Shown one piece after another: positions 1 through 9,579 of a stretch of 64,000 bases of DNA. The position numbers and the translations under genes are program-made. Numbering within the stretch: position 1 is the first letter of the stretch; every line of letters starts with the position of its first letter. The notes under the pieces are model-generated. The model was not told the DNA's origin. It saw only the letters and a list, made by a program, of their open reading frames with translations, and did no database searches. The stretch lies in the NCBI RefSeq assembly GCF_003967535.1, contig NZ_BIFR01000001.1, positions 1,549,001-1,613,000 on the forward strand, given 5' to 3'. This stretch comes from Tengunoibacter tsumagoiensis. Its GTDB lineage: Bacteria > Chloroflexota > Ktedonobacteria > Ktedonobacterales > Ktedonobacteraceae.

Positions 1-1
1 G

Positions 2-1498
2 CGCCATCCGAACATTGTGCAGATTCATGATTTTCAGGTCTCTTATCCACCTGAATCGCCGAGCCCAACCGCGTATATGGTGATGGATTATGTTGAGGGT
101 CAGACGCTTGCGAAGTATATTCGTCAGACCTCGCGGAAAGGTCTCTTTCCAGAGCCTGCTGATCTTATCTATATCTTCACTAAAGTGGCTCTTGCTCTGG
201 ATTATGCGCACAAATATTATGTTATTCACAGAGATATTAAGCCAGCCAATATTCTGCTTGATCAGCGTCGAAGTACTGGTCGCCCAATGGGAGAACCGAT
301 CCTTACCGATTTTGGGATTGCTCGTCAACAAGGAATCAGTGCAGGGACAGCCGCTGGTGGCATTACCGGAACGCCACTGTATATATCGCCAGAGCAGGCG
401 ATGGGGAGATATGACGACAAGCGCAGTGATCTCTATTCGCTGGGTATTATTCTCTATGAGATGACGACAGGCGTTGTTCCTTTTCGTGGTGAGAGCGCGA
501 TTGCGATTGTCGTTCAACATGTGCAGAATATGCCTTTACCACCTGCACTCATTAATCCTAATATTCCAGCGGCGCTTTCCGCTGTCATACTTAAAAGTAT
601 CGCGAAAGAGCCCGATGCGCGGTTTAATAGCGCTGCTGAACTGGTGCTGGCAGCCGCAGAAGCATTACAGGTTCCAGCACCAGAAGGTTTGCGGCGCCCC
701 TCACTTCCCGCTACCTGGTCACCTATACTGCCAGATGAAACCCAGCTACAGGTTTCTCCACTCCTTATGACGCAGAAAAGTGGACAGATTGAAGTCCTTG
801 CCCCTCCTTCAAAAAAACAGGATGAGATCAAAACTAAAAAACAGGATGAGAGGGAGACACCAACGATCATTGAGCGCACGCCACATACGTTCAAGCCGCA
901 CGAAATATTTCCACCCACTATTTCACCAACTAAAAGAATGCCGCTCGTTCCTTCTATGCTATCCATATCAGGATCTGGCCTTGCGAGGAGAGGACTGGTT
1001 CTCCTGCTGACCCTGTTTGTATTTCTCATAGGCGGCGGAATTGGCCTGATTGGCTATCAATATGTGACACGTTCGGCCACAAAGACCGGGCCCGTTGGGC
1101 AGCTTACAGTCACCGATCTCGTAGGGCAGAGTAATCAGGCAGCAATACAGATAGACATTCCACAATTGCCCGCGCTTCCAGCAGGCATGCACTATTACGC
1201 CTGGGTAGAATCAGTGAGTATTGAAGACGAGCCGCCTCACTGGCTTTTACCAGGGAAGCAAGGAGCCTATCATACAGGGAAGCTTACATCCCCCCAACTT
1301 TCGATGTTAGTGATGATGCAGAGCCTTTTTTTGATTACGAAAGAGCAAGATGGGCAGTTACCACCAGTGATTCCCGATCTTGATCTGAGTGCTCGCCTGT
1401 ATTACGCATCGATTACTGTAAACGGACCACATACGTATCAGATTCTACGCTGCCCTACGAGTGTTCCTGCTGGCACCCATAATGTTTGCCAGGGGTAG
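2..1498 (+). CDS. Membrane-anchored Ser/Thr protein kinase, 5' end outside the window
   Basis: The reading frame is open to the left edge: codons from base 2 read RHPNIVQ, a kinase beta-4 motif, so the GTG at 17 is internal. The catalytic loop HRDIKPAN (about residue 76 of the visible part), the DFG (about 103) and an SPEQ activation-segment end are all present, so the kinase should be active. After a Pro/Lys-rich juxtamembrane stretch there is one membrane segment (about residues 330-353). About 140 outer residues follow; their pattern (YYAWVES, then PGKQGAYHTGKL) resembles the RskA anti-sigma fold and the C-terminus of the protein at 37348-40020. Expected role: transmembrane Hanks-type kinase with an outside sensor domain. 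The glycine loop and ATP-binding lysine lie outside the window. It converges on the helicase gene at 1539 with only 40 bp between. Confidence 0.93.
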   Translation, partial: RHPNIVQIHDFQVSYPPESPSPTAYMVMDYVEGQTLAKYIRQTSRKGLFPEPADLIYIFTKVALALDYAHKYYVIHRDIKPANILLDQRRSTGRPMGEPILTDFGIARQQGISAGTAAGGITGTPLYISPEQAMGRYDDKRSDLYSLGIILYEMTTGVVPFRGESAIAIVVQHVQNMPLPPALINPNIPAALSAVILKSIAKEPDARFNSAAELVLAAAEALQVPAPEGLRRPSLPATWSPILPDETQLQVSPLLMTQKSGQIEVLAPPSKKQDEIKTKKQDERETPTIIERTPHTFKPHEIFPPTISPTKRMPLVPSMLSISGSGLARRGLVLLLTLFVFLIGGGIGLIGYQYVTRSATKTGPVGQLTVTDLVGQSNQAAIQIDIPQLPALPAGMHYYAWVESVSIEDEPPHWLLPGKQGAYHTGKLTSPQLSMLVMMQSLFLITKEQDGQLPPVIPDLDLSARLYYASITVNGPHTYQILRCPTSVPAGTHNVCQG

Positions 1499-1538
1499 CA
1501 GGTTGAAAAGGCCGTCAAAAAGTCTTGCTCCAGTGTTA

Positions 1539-2963
1539 TTAGCGGCGGCGTTTAGCGATCTCCTCTTCCGTCGTTTTGCTGGTGATCAGTTCATAGAGCT
1601 GGGCCTGCCCGACTTTGGGGCGCAGGATACGGCCCAGGCGTTGAATATACTCACGTTTAGTGCTATTGCCGCTGACAATAATGGCGACGCGGCAATCGGG
1701 CACGTCAACGCCTTCATTGAGGACGCGTCCGGTGACCAGTTTTGTATAGGTTCCGCTACGGAAACGATCGAGAATGGTACGTCGTTCTTCTGCAGGCGTT
1801 TTATAGGTGATGCTGGGCAGGCAGAAGCGGCGGCTGATCTCGTCAACAACCTGATTGTATTCGGAGAACAGGATTACCTGATCGTTAGCATGCAATTGAA
1901 GTAAGCGTTCGATCTCATGGTATTTGGCGGGTGCATTCATGGCAATATTGCGTGCCTCGCGCCAGGCCAGCATAGCTGCGCGTGCCTCGGGATTGCGTGC
2001 AGTGAGATAGATCAGTTTCTGCTGAAAATCTTCCGGGCTGCGAATTACAATGTTGTTGCGCTGTAAGAACGAACGATAGATACGGCGCTGCTCGGCGTAG
2101 CGTTTTTCATCAGCGGGTGAGAGTGCAATATCAACCTGATGCTCCTGGTAATCCGCTAGAAAATTTCCAGCCATGAGTTCAGCGGGCGAACGTCGGTAGA
2201 GCTCTGGACCAATCAATTCATCCAGGGCAAGATGAGCCATATCTCCGCGCTCTGGCGTAGCGCTTAAGCCAAGCCGATAGGGAGTAAACGAGCTTTCAGC
2301 GATGAGTCTGTAGGTTGGAGCCGGGAGATGGTGGCACTCATCAAAGATCAGCAGGCCAAAGCGTGCCAGCTCGCGTGGATAGAGAGCAGCCGAATCATAC
2401 GTAATGATTGTAATTGGTTTGAGCTCTTTTTCGCCCCCGCCGAAAGTCCCGATCTCATCAATTGGTAGCGAAAGGGCTGAGGCCAGAGCCGTCTGCCATT
2501 GTTGAAGAAGGTCGATGGTTGGAACGACGGCCAGGGTCCAGAGCTGCGTCTCTGCAATCGCCATGGCAGCCACAAAGGTCTTTCCTGCGCCTGTTGGCAG
2601 GACCACAACTCCAGCCTGTTTGTGTTTTAGCCAGGCTGCGATGGCTTCTGCCTGATAAGGACGTGGCTGCATTGTCAGCTGAGGACGGACTGGTAAGGTT
2701 GGGAGCTCCTCAAAGGTGACTGTAAAAGGGACCTGTTGCTGGCGTAACGCCTGCTTGAGCGATGTAAAGTGTACTGGTTTACTGCGCAGAAAGGGATTGT
2801 TCGAGCGGTGATCATATTTCAGTTGATCTTGCATAGGTCCGGGCAGATACTGACCAAAGAGCATTTGCATAAGCTCTCGCTGTGAGAGATGCTGCCACTC
2901 TGAGGGTGGCGTAATAATGAGATCGCGACCGCGCAGGTTGATAGTAGTGATAGTGTTTGTCAT
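1539..2963 (-). CDS. XPB-type superfamily II DNA helicase
   Basis: 474 residues. Walker A LPTGAGKT (122-129), DECHH motif II (208-212), SATPERG motif III (234-240) and RLGRILRP motif VI near 440 are all visible. The PERGD after SAT and the YIQRLGRILRP block are typical of archaeal and bacterial XPB. XPB is a 3'-5' helicase/translocase; in archaea it works with the nuclease Bax1, and a Bax1-like gene lies at 40330-42357. This is the last gene of a three-gene operon: the ATG is 7 bp after the stop of the DprA-like gene and no clear Shine-Dalgarno is seen, which suggests coupled translation. Role inferred: DNA repair or processing of incoming DNA. A type III restriction-like helicase is less likely because there is no extra domain. 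Confidence 0.88.
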   Translation of the reverse strand: MTNTITTINLRGRDLIITPPSEWQHLSQRELMQMLFGQYLPGPMQDQLKYDHRSNNPFLRSKPVHFTSLKQALRQQQVPFTVTFEELPTLPVRPQLTMQPRPYQAEAIAAWLKHKQAGVVVLPTGAGKTFVAAMAIAETQLWTLAVVPTIDLLQQWQTALASALSLPIDEIGTFGGGEKELKPITIITYDSAALYPRELARFGLLIFDECHHLPAPTYRLIAESSFTPYRLGLSATPERGDMAHLALDELIGPELYRRSPAELMAGNFLADYQEHQVDIALSPADEKRYAEQRRIYRSFLQRNNIVIRSPEDFQQKLIYLTARNPEARAAMLAWREARNIAMNAPAKYHEIERLLQLHANDQVILFSEYNQVVDEISRRFCLPSITYKTPAEERRTILDRFRSGTYTKLVTGRVLNEGVDVPDCRVAIIVSGNSTKREYIQRLGRILRPKVGQAQLYELITSKTTEEEIAKRRR

Positions 2964-2970
2964 ATATTTA

Positions 2971-3960
2971 TTACTCGTGGGGGGTGGCTAAGAGCGAAAG
3001 TTGATTGGGGCGAATCACTTGCTCATTCTGTTGAGATTGGATTTGCAGACTTTCTGTAAGAACAGGCGAGAGCAACGTAGCCAGATCATCTGTAGGCCAG
3101 GCGAGCGGAATGCCGCCTTTGTTGATCAGGATGGCATTGCCCGACTCAGCCAATTCTCGGACATAGAGTGGTCGTTTCAGGCGTAGCGCCGTATTTGCAC
3201 CATCCCAGGTACCTCCTTTCGTCTCAGCCTCTGCCACAATCATCGTTTGCGCGAGGGCAGAGACAAGATAGTTGCGTTCCATAGCCCGGCTGACCACCCA
3301 GGGGGCAGCGGGCGCAAACTGACTGATGACCAGGATCTCGCCAGCCTTAATCCCTTCTTGCAGATGTTGCACCTGAGCTTTGCTCAGCTTGCATAGACCA
3401 TGAGGCAGAATAAGAGTCGTTCTACCATGGACCTGTGATGCCCCATCAAAGGCGGCTCGATCCACTCCGCGAGCATAGCCGCTGATGACATTGACACCAT
3501 GCGTTGAGAGATATTGAGAGACCAGGTGGGTAAAGGTAATGCTCTCTTCACATGCATTGCGCGAGCCGATAATAGCAATCGTTTGCTGCTGTAGAATGGA
3601 GAGATCGCCTAGATAGAAGAGCATAGGTGGAGTATGGCTGCGTGTCAGCGACGTTTTTAGTTGTTTGGGGTAGTCCTCATCCAGCACTGTGAGCTGCTGA
3701 ATGCCCTGTTGTTGTAATTGTGCGAGCAACTGACTTTGCGTCCTCGATCTGGCGCGGGCCTCCTCCAGACGATGAATAATAACTGGAGAGAGTTGGCATG
3801 TCTCCTCCCATTCGGCTGCGCTGGCAGCCCAAAAAGAGCAAACTGTTCGCCCAAGCTGTTTGCACCAGATGACCAGGATATCGTTGACCGCTCTTGTCGT
3901 AAGCCCGCTTTCAAAAGTTAGAAGCAGCCAGGCAGCTTGTTCTTGTGGATCTGTCTGCAT
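2971..3960 (-). CDS. DprA/Smf-family DNA-processing protein
   Basis: 329 residues. The Rossmann-like DprA core is clear: IGSRNA (131-136), SGYARGVDRAA (160-170), then LPHG and an ERNYLVSALAQ block matching the FP.RNRIIAGLS region of DprA. Classic DprA loads RecA onto incoming single-stranded DNA in natural transformation; other family members occur in nucleotide-linked defence loci. The C-terminal half is divergent (GGTWDGANTALRLKRPLYV), so this is DprA-like and not assured to be the competence orthologue. A good Shine-Dalgarno (AAGGAGAG) precedes the ATG at 3960. It sits between the RecQ-PRTase gene (13 bp upstream) and the XPB gene (7 bp downstream). No winged-helix C-terminus is obvious. 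Confidence 0.85.
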   Translation of the reverse strand: MQTDPQEQAAWLLLTFESGLTTRAVNDILVIWCKQLGRTVCSFWAASAAEWEETCQLSPVIIHRLEEARARSRTQSQLLAQLQQQGIQQLTVLDEDYPKQLKTSLTRSHTPPMLFYLGDLSILQQQTIAIIGSRNACEESITFTHLVSQYLSTHGVNVISGYARGVDRAAFDGASQVHGRTTLILPHGLCKLSKAQVQHLQEGIKAGEILVISQFAPAAPWVVSRAMERNYLVSALAQTMIVAEAETKGGTWDGANTALRLKRPLYVRELAESGNAILINKGGIPLAWPTDDLATLLSPVLTESLQIQSQQNEQVIRPNQLSLLATPHE

Positions 3961-3973
3961 AAATGCTCTCTCC

Positions 3974-6025
3974 TTAATGATCGTCTGAATGCATTGTACG
4001 TGTAATTGTAAAGGGGTAGATTGCCATTGCCCCGGCCTGGATCAGACAGCGGCTCACCTCACGCAGCATCTGGCCGGAATCATAGATATCATCAATCAGC
4101 AAAAGAGTCTTATCACGAACCAGGTGAGAGTGGAGCAGTTTAATTGAGCCCTTCACATTCTCGGCTTTCTGTAGAGCGTTGCGAAGTGTCTTCTGTTGCT
4201 GCGTCGTACGAGCCTTCTCCAGCACTGCTAAAAATGGGAGCTGAAGCTGTTCAGCCACCTGACGAGCGAAATCTTCAACCAGCAGCCCGCTGACAGTGGA
4301 TGGAACACTTGTAATCCCCTGGATCTTCTCCAGCCGATAGCGCGTACTGAGCACCTCGACCGAGCGTTTAACCAGCGAAAGTGCAAAAGGGCCAGCCCCC
4401 TCATATTTGCTAGCTCGTACCAGCCTGCCAATGGAGCTCGTGCCATGAAAGGAGAGCGCCCAGCCAGCCTCATGCAGCACAACTTGCTTCTCACTGCGGC
4501 GCTCGATTCGAGGCAGGTTCTCCTCTTCCAGGAAGAGCGTCACCATCTTTTGCATTCTTTCAGAGGGTTTGATAGCCGGAAACTGATCAGGTTGGCAGCG
4601 TCCGCAGATGCCGCACTGGTACTCCCGTTGCTCACCCAGATAATAGGTGAGATACTGCATATAGCACCCGGTAGATTGAGCGTAATTGCGCATATGATGT
4701 AAAGAGCGTAGTTTTACCCTTTGAAAATCATCGTAGGGAGAGGGATCGAATTGTTTCATGCCCGGGAGGGCACGATAGTTTCTTGTGTGCATCTGCCGGG
4801 TAATGATGTGCTGGTCCTCCAGATCGCTGAGGATAATGCGGACAGACTGTTTGGAGAGGCCAGTCTGGTGCCTGATCTCTTCCTGATTCAGGCCGCGTGG
4901 ATGAGAGAGCAGGAGCGTAAACACCATTTTATAACAGTTCCCGGCTGGGCGAGCATCGCGGATAAAATGCTCTTGAATCGAAAGATCGCTGGAATCATAG
5001 AGAAGGATACACCAGGCGAGCTGCTCATCGCGACCAGCGCGGCCCATCTCCTGGTAATAGTGAATAGGAGAGGCCGGGATCTGATAGTGGATAATAAAGC
5101 GGAGATCGTTTTTATCAATCCCCATGCCCAGGGCATTGGTAGAGCAGACCACTTTATACTGGTTCGACATCAGTTTTTGTTCAACATCCTGCCGTATATC
5201 GCTATCCCTTCCGGCATGGTAATATTCCGCCTGCATTCCCTGTAACTGAAGAAAAGAGGCCACCATCTCTGCATCTTTTTGTGTGGCTGTATAGATTAAG
5301 CCAGTGCCAGGATTATGGCGAAGCGTCTCACCTAAATAGCAGAGCTTCTCATAATCTCCCTTGAGTGGAATAACAGCCAGCGCCAGATTCTGACGCTGCA
5401 TCGTGCCGCGAACGACCTGAACCTTTCCTCCCATCTGTTGGAGGATATCGCGTTCAACTTGCAGATTAGCACTGGCCGTCAGGGCCAGGACAGGAGTCTG
5501 TACGGGGACCACTTTAAAGAGCTGCGCAATGCGCCGATAGTCTGGTCGGAAGTCATGGCCCCAGGTTGAGATACAATGGGCCTCGTCGATGACCAGCAGG
5601 CTAATGCGCAGATGAGGGAGGTACTGTTGCCAGAGCCGATTGCTGAGACGCTCAGGCGTAATATAAAGCAACTTAAATTCTCCCTGACAGGAGCGCTCAA
5701 AAATCTCCTGATTGGCCTCTTCTGTAAAATCAGAGCAGATCATTGCGGCAGGGATCTGGTAACGCTCAACGCAAGCTCGCCATTGATCACGCATCAACGC
5801 CTTAAGTGGAGAGAAGACCAGCGTAAGATGAGGAAAATACAGGCTGGCTATCTGGTAACAGAGGGATTTGCCCCAGCCAGTCCGTTGAATCGCCAGGACG
5901 CGCCGACCATGGACGATCTGCTCAATAATCATTCTTTGGGTTGGATGAAAGCCAGTTTGAATATGGAAGCGCTCTACAAGCAATTGTTCAACCGTGTAAC
6001 TCTGCCATGTAATGAGTGTGGACAT
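3974..6025 (-). CDS. RecQ-family DNA helicase fused to a ComF-like phosphoribosyltransferase domain
   Basis: 683 residues from the ATG at 6025, chosen because GGGAGGG lies just upstream; an in-frame extension to 6133 has no comparable site. The N-terminal part is RecQ: Walker A TGWGKS (about 49-54), DEAHC (147-151), MGRAGRD motif VI and a cysteine cluster (CGICGRC) of the RecQ zinc-binding domain. The last ~120 residues match ComFC-type PRTases: VPST, an EKARTTQQQ stretch, and LLIDDIYDSG (642-651), the PRPP-binding motif. RecQ proteins unwind DNA 3'-5'; the PRTase partner in ComF is tied to competence. The fusion plus the downstream DprA-like and XPB genes suggests one DNA-uptake, repair or defence module. 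The Walker A has Trp where RecQ usually has Gly (TGGGKS). Confidence 0.9.
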   Translation of the reverse strand: MSTLITWQSYTVEQLLVERFHIQTGFHPTQRMIIEQIVHGRRVLAIQRTGWGKSLCYQIASLYFPHLTLVFSPLKALMRDQWRACVERYQIPAAMICSDFTEEANQEIFERSCQGEFKLLYITPERLSNRLWQQYLPHLRISLLVIDEAHCISTWGHDFRPDYRRIAQLFKVVPVQTPVLALTASANLQVERDILQQMGGKVQVVRGTMQRQNLALAVIPLKGDYEKLCYLGETLRHNPGTGLIYTATQKDAEMVASFLQLQGMQAEYYHAGRDSDIRQDVEQKLMSNQYKVVCSTNALGMGIDKNDLRFIIHYQIPASPIHYYQEMGRAGRDEQLAWCILLYDSSDLSIQEHFIRDARPAGNCYKMVFTLLLSHPRGLNQEEIRHQTGLSKQSVRIILSDLEDQHIITRQMHTRNYRALPGMKQFDPSPYDDFQRVKLRSLHHMRNYAQSTGCYMQYLTYYLGEQREYQCGICGRCQPDQFPAIKPSERMQKMVTLFLEEENLPRIERRSEKQVVLHEAGWALSFHGTSSIGRLVRASKYEGAGPFALSLVKRSVEVLSTRYRLEKIQGITSVPSTVSGLLVEDFARQVAEQLQLPFLAVLEKARTTQQQKTLRNALQKAENVKGSIKLLHSHLVRDKTLLLIDDIYDSGQMLREVSRCLIQAGAMAIYPFTITRTMHSDDH

Positions 6026-6307
6026 CCTGCAAACCCTCCCAGCCCATACCATGTGAATTGTCGAATCAGAGCCTAAAATCGATTGTTGCTTATGTTGTAG
6101 TAAGAGCTTAATTGAGATTTTGATATTTGTCAATCTTTACGGGATGGTAAGCGGTAATTTAGTTAAAAATGAGTAGTATGGTGTATATATTGGGCCACAC
6201 GCCTTCCAGGTAAGAGAAGAAGCCTGTAGAGAAGAAGGTGGTTCGGGGGTGCTCATTGATTGAGCATTATTGGGCATTATATTATAGATAGCTGGATAGC
6301 TAGAGAG

Positions 6308-6346
6308 CATGAGCATGGGAACGCAACTGACGTTCCCATGCTCATG
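6308..6346 (-). terminator. Hairpin after meaB
   Basis: A perfect 16-bp inverted repeat (CATGAGCATGGGAACG and its complement) with a 7-nt loop lies just downstream of the meaB stop. No strong U-tract follows on the minus strand, so the terminator role is inferred from position. The rest of 6134-6307 shows no gene and holds the upstream region of the RecQ operon. Confidence 0.6.
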
Positions 6347-6356
6347 ACGCGTTGAC

Positions 6357-7331
6357 TTACTGATGTTCTTCTGAGAGTCTCTCCTGATGAGAGAAGAGGC
6401 GTTGTTGGAGCTCTTGAGCGACACTATAGGGGTCGCGGGTATGGGTGGCGATCTCGTTACTGAGCTGTTGCCATTCGGTTTCACTCACAGCATGTTGAAG
6501 GGTCGAGAGGATCGCCTGGAGGATAAGGGTCTGGATCTCGCTGCGTACCTGACGTTGAGTGCGTTGTTGAAGTGTCTCGCTCTGAACAAGATAGTGGTAG
6601 TGTTGCTCAATCGCATCCACCAGAGCAGAGATGCCCTGCTCTTTAAGCGAAGAGGTCTTGAGGATCGGGATGCGCCAGGCGGCCTTGCGTTGTTGGGAAT
6701 TCAGGCTGAGAAGCATAGAAAGCTCGGCTGCCGTCTGGTCTGCCCCGGCTTTATCGGCCTTGCTGACAACAAAGAGGTCAGCGATCTCTAGAATTCCAGC
6801 CTTGATTGCCTGAATCTCATCGCCCATACCTGGAGCCAGAACGACCAGGACACTCTGGGCGGTACGCATGATCTCCACTTCGGCCTGACCGGTCCCCACC
6901 GTCTCAATGATGATGGGATTATAGCCAGCCGCATCCATAGCGCGGACGACATCACGCGTGGAACTCGCCAGTCCACCGAGATGACCGCGACTGGCCATGC
7001 TGCGGATAAAAATCTGTGGATCGCCTGCCAGCTCCATCATGCGGATACGATCACCCAGGATAGCACCTCCAGTAAAGGGGCTACTGGGATCAACGGCCAC
7101 AACGCCAACTTTATGCTCACGCTGGCGAAACTCACGGACAATTCTGGTTACAAGCGTACTTTTGCCTGCCCCTGGTGCCCCGGTGACCCCAATGATATGA
7201 GCCTGTCCTGAATGGGCATGGAGCGCTGATAGATAGTGTTTGGCCTGCGGCGACTCACTCTCGATCAATGTAACCATGCGAGCCAGTGCCCGCCGATCTC
7301 CCTGGAGAAGGCGTTCAACAATGTTTTGCAC
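6357..7331 (-). CDS. meaB: MeaB/ArgK-family GTPase chaperone of methylmalonyl-CoA mutase
   Basis: 324 residues, normal for the family. The P-loop GAPGAGKS is at 51-58, followed by the family-typical VAVDPSSPFTGGAILGDR stretch. MeaB protects and reloads adenosylcobalamin-dependent methylmalonyl-CoA mutase using GTP. The gene is 56 bp after the gene for the B12-binding small subunit of that enzyme, which fits the role. The start is a GTG at 7331 with no clear ribosome site; no better start is seen because the family's N-terminal helix is already present. The large catalytic subunit of the mutase is not in this window. Confidence 0.95.
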   Translation of the reverse strand: MQNIVERLLQGDRRALARMVTLIESESPQAKHYLSALHAHSGQAHIIGVTGAPGAGKSTLVTRIVREFRQREHKVGVVAVDPSSPFTGGAILGDRIRMMELAGDPQIFIRSMASRGHLGGLASSTRDVVRAMDAAGYNPIIIETVGTGQAEVEIMRTAQSVLVVLAPGMGDEIQAIKAGILEIADLFVVSKADKAGADQTAAELSMLLSLNSQQRKAAWRIPILKTSSLKEQGISALVDAIEQHYHYLVQSETLQQRTQRQVRSEIQTLILQAILSTLQHAVSETEWQQLSNEIATHTRDPYSVAQELQQRLFSHQERLSEEHQ

Positions 7332-7387
7332 GCACGAACCAGACTTTCTAGTAGTATCTCTACCTGTGATAAACAGTTACTTATTGT

Positions 7388-7834
7388 TCACGATACTTCA
7401 GAGGCCAGACGCTGGGGATAGACATGCTCGCGTACAAAGCGGATGATCTCTTCTGTAGAGGTGCCAGGTCCAAAGCAGCCTTTGATGCCAAGAGCTTGAA
7501 TGGCAGGAATGTCCTCATCAGGGAGGATGCCGCCAGCGGCAACAAGGATATCATCAACTGCATTCTGTTGCAGCAGCTCCATAACTTTTGGGAAGAGGGC
7601 CATGTGAGCACCAGAGAGAATACTGAGGAGAATAGCATCGACATCTTCCTGGATAGCCGCCTCAACAATCATCTCAGGAGTCTGGCGGATGCCAGTATAG
7701 ATCACTTCCATTCCAGCGTCACGGAGGGCGCGGGCAATGACCTTGGCACCGCGATCGTGGCCATCAAGGCCAGGTTTGGCTACCAGGACGCGGATTGGAC
7801 GTTGTGTTAATAGATTGGTAGGTAGATCAGCCAT
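7388..7834 (-). CDS. Cobalamin-binding subunit of methylmalonyl-CoA mutase
   Basis: 148 residues. The DxHxxG motif is DGHDRG near residues 24-29, whose histidine is the lower axial ligand of B12; SGAHM and a GG loop further on complete the B12-binding Rossmann fold. The size matches stand-alone small subunits that pair with a separate catalytic chain for propionate/succinyl-CoA interconversion. The start overlaps the end of the DNA methyltransferase gene by 8 bp, so the two are translationally coupled; meaB follows. Related mutases (isobutyryl- or ethylmalonyl-CoA) use the same module, so the exact substrate is not certain. Confidence 0.93.
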   Translation of the reverse strand: MADLPTNLLTQRPIRVLVAKPGLDGHDRGAKVIARALRDAGMEVIYTGIRQTPEMIVEAAIQEDVDAILLSILSGAHMALFPKVMELLQQNAVDDILVAAGGILPDEDIPAIQALGIKGCFGPGTSTEEIIRFVREHVYPQRLASEVS

Positions 7835-9572
7835 AAAGTGGAGCTCCCTTGTCCAGATCTGCTTGCGACGACGTTAGTGACAGATATCTGCTGGTCAGGG
7901 CCAGTTCATACATGTGGGCGATGGCCCGTTCTTGTTCTTCATAGATCATCCTGTCTGATAGTTGTAATTCTACATCGGTAGAGGTCTGACTGCAAGTAGA
8001 GAGCAATGTTCTGGCGCGTTGAATAATGGCCTTTTTTTCAGGAGAGGAGACGGCCAGAGGGATAGGGAGGTGAGCCAGCACATATTGTTCAATCTGAGGT
8101 TGGACCCATTTATAGGCAGTATGAAGATAGTAGATGTAGTCCTGTAAGAGTCTTGAGTTAAGAAGAGCAAGCAGAAAAAAGAGCTCGTCTTCCTCTTGCC
8201 CTGCCATCAGGAGATGGTCAGAGACCAGGCTCTGGTGAAGTTGCAGCAGATAGAGAGTCTGAAGGATCACATGTCCCTGGAGATCAAGAGTGGCTTGTAG
8301 ACGGCTCATGCTTTTCACAACGAGCAGCTTGGGAGCAAGATAGCGGTCAAGCTGTTTATTGATGTGATGATGTGAGATCCACCGCGCTGCTCTGGGGAGA
8401 GCATAGGGGTGAATGTCGATCCCGCCGCGCAGGACGGGAGAGCACTTCTCATTGATGGCTGGAGGGATCGAGCTCAGAAGAGCGCTATCTTTGCCAATCT
8501 CCTCACCCCGCCGGATTATTACCAGGTGCTTGAGATACGTGATCGAAGATGTCGGTGTGATGGGCCGCGTCGTCAGGTGAGTATGGAGGCGTTCAACGAC
8601 GGTCCCCTGGAGTTGTCCGAGCAGGTAGCGAAGTTCTGAATGTGGCTGTTGTCGCAGCAGACTTTGTGGGATCGTCTGGTGAGCTAGAGAGGAAGACAGG
8701 GAGCCACCTTGTAAGGTGAGAGTCTGTTCGGTAGAGCGCAGCAGAGAATAATCAAGCCAGCGTTCGCGGCGCCAGTGGATCTGATGAAGCGGACAGGGAG
8801 GCACCTTCTGAGCGATAACCACTACCGCTCCAACATGGGCCTCAAAGACGTCTGCAAGGTGCCAGAGATGGTGGATGGTTGTCTCACTGAGAAGGCGTTG
8901 TCGTTCAGAGGCCGCATTTGTGCGCGCTAAAAAGGCATCCGGGAGAACCAGACAGATCCATCCACCGGGCCGCACAATGCGCAGGGCCAGATCGAGAAAG
9001 AGGAGATAGCTATCGGATTGTCCATGCGCCGATCGATAACCACTTAAATCGGTATTCTTCGATGCAAGGTACGGTGGATTGGCCAAAAAGAGATCCACAT
9101 TGTGCGTCTGATCCCAGGGGAAAGCCAGGCCATCGGCCTGATGAATGTGGAGATGTATCCCTTTGTGGGCCTTTCCAGGCATGGGACGGATTGTTTGTGC
9201 GTCAGAAGACAAAGGTTTTTTGAGCCTCTCATCCAGAGTCGTTTGTAGCTGTATTTCAGCCAGGAAGCAGGCTATGGGATCGGGATCGAAGCCCCAGAGA
9301 GAGCGTTGGATGAGCCGTTTCAGTGCAAGAGAGCTCAAGTGTTGTTTTTGTCCAAATGCGAGTAAGCGATGCAAAGCACCGCTGAGGAAATTGCCGCTGC
9401 CACAGGCGGGATCGAGCACTCGAAGACGAGAGAGATCCTGATCGGGCGTATAGCCACAGGCATCCAATATCTGTTCAATCAGCAACTGCGGAGTCGAGAA
9501 ATGACCGCGCAGCTTACGTTCTCTCGCAGGCAGATGTGCTTCATACCAACATAAGAGCTCATCTGGTCGCAT
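7827..9572 (-). CDS. N6-adenine-type DNA methyltransferase, no nuclease domain seen
   Basis: 581 residues. AdoMet-binding motif I is [11 protein letters not shown] (about 52-62) and the catalytic motif IV is NPPY (about 165), typical of Eco57I/TaqI-type gamma-class adenine methyltransferases. The C-terminal ~250 residues look like a TaqI-like specificity region. The protein starts directly with the helical lead-in to motif I (GHFSTP), so there is no N-terminal PD-(D/E)XK nuclease as in type IIG enzymes, and no restriction gene lies beside it. It sits between rnc (7 bp upstream) and the B12 subunit gene (8 bp overlap). Likely an orphan methyltransferase; the target sequence cannot be read from the gene. 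Confidence 0.88.
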   Translation of the reverse strand: MRPDELLCWYEAHLPARERKLRGHFSTPQLLIEQILDACGYTPDQDLSRLRVLDPACGSGNFLSGALHRLLAFGQKQHLSSLALKRLIQRSLWGFDPDPIACFLAEIQLQTTLDERLKKPLSSDAQTIRPMPGKAHKGIHLHIHQADGLAFPWDQTHNVDLFLANPPYLASKNTDLSGYRSAHGQSDSYLLFLDLALRIVRPGGWICLVLPDAFLARTNAASERQRLLSETTIHHLWHLADVFEAHVGAVVVIAQKVPPCPLHQIHWRRERWLDYSLLRSTEQTLTLQGGSLSSSLAHQTIPQSLLRQQPHSELRYLLGQLQGTVVERLHTHLTTRPITPTSSITYLKHLVIIRRGEEIGKDSALLSSIPPAINEKCSPVLRGGIDIHPYALPRAARWISHHHINKQLDRYLAPKLLVVKSMSRLQATLDLQGHVILQTLYLLQLHQSLVSDHLLMAGQEEDELFFLLALLNSRLLQDYIYYLHTAYKWVQPQIEQYVLAHLPIPLAVSSPEKKAIIQRARTLLSTCSQTSTDVELQLSDRMIYEEQERAIAHMYELALTSRYLSLTSSQADLDKGAPLYG

Positions 9573-9579
9573 GAACCGG

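Noticed and set aside
17..19. GTG start for the first kinase
   Set aside because: The frame is open to the window edge and upstream codons encode a conserved kinase motif, so the gene begins outside.
4721..5245. 174-codon antisense frame inside the RecQ gene
   Set aside because: Antisense shadow of conserved helicase motifs; no ribosome site.
7827..9572. Type IIG restriction-modification enzyme
   Set aside because: No N-terminal nuclease motif and total length too short for a fused enzyme.
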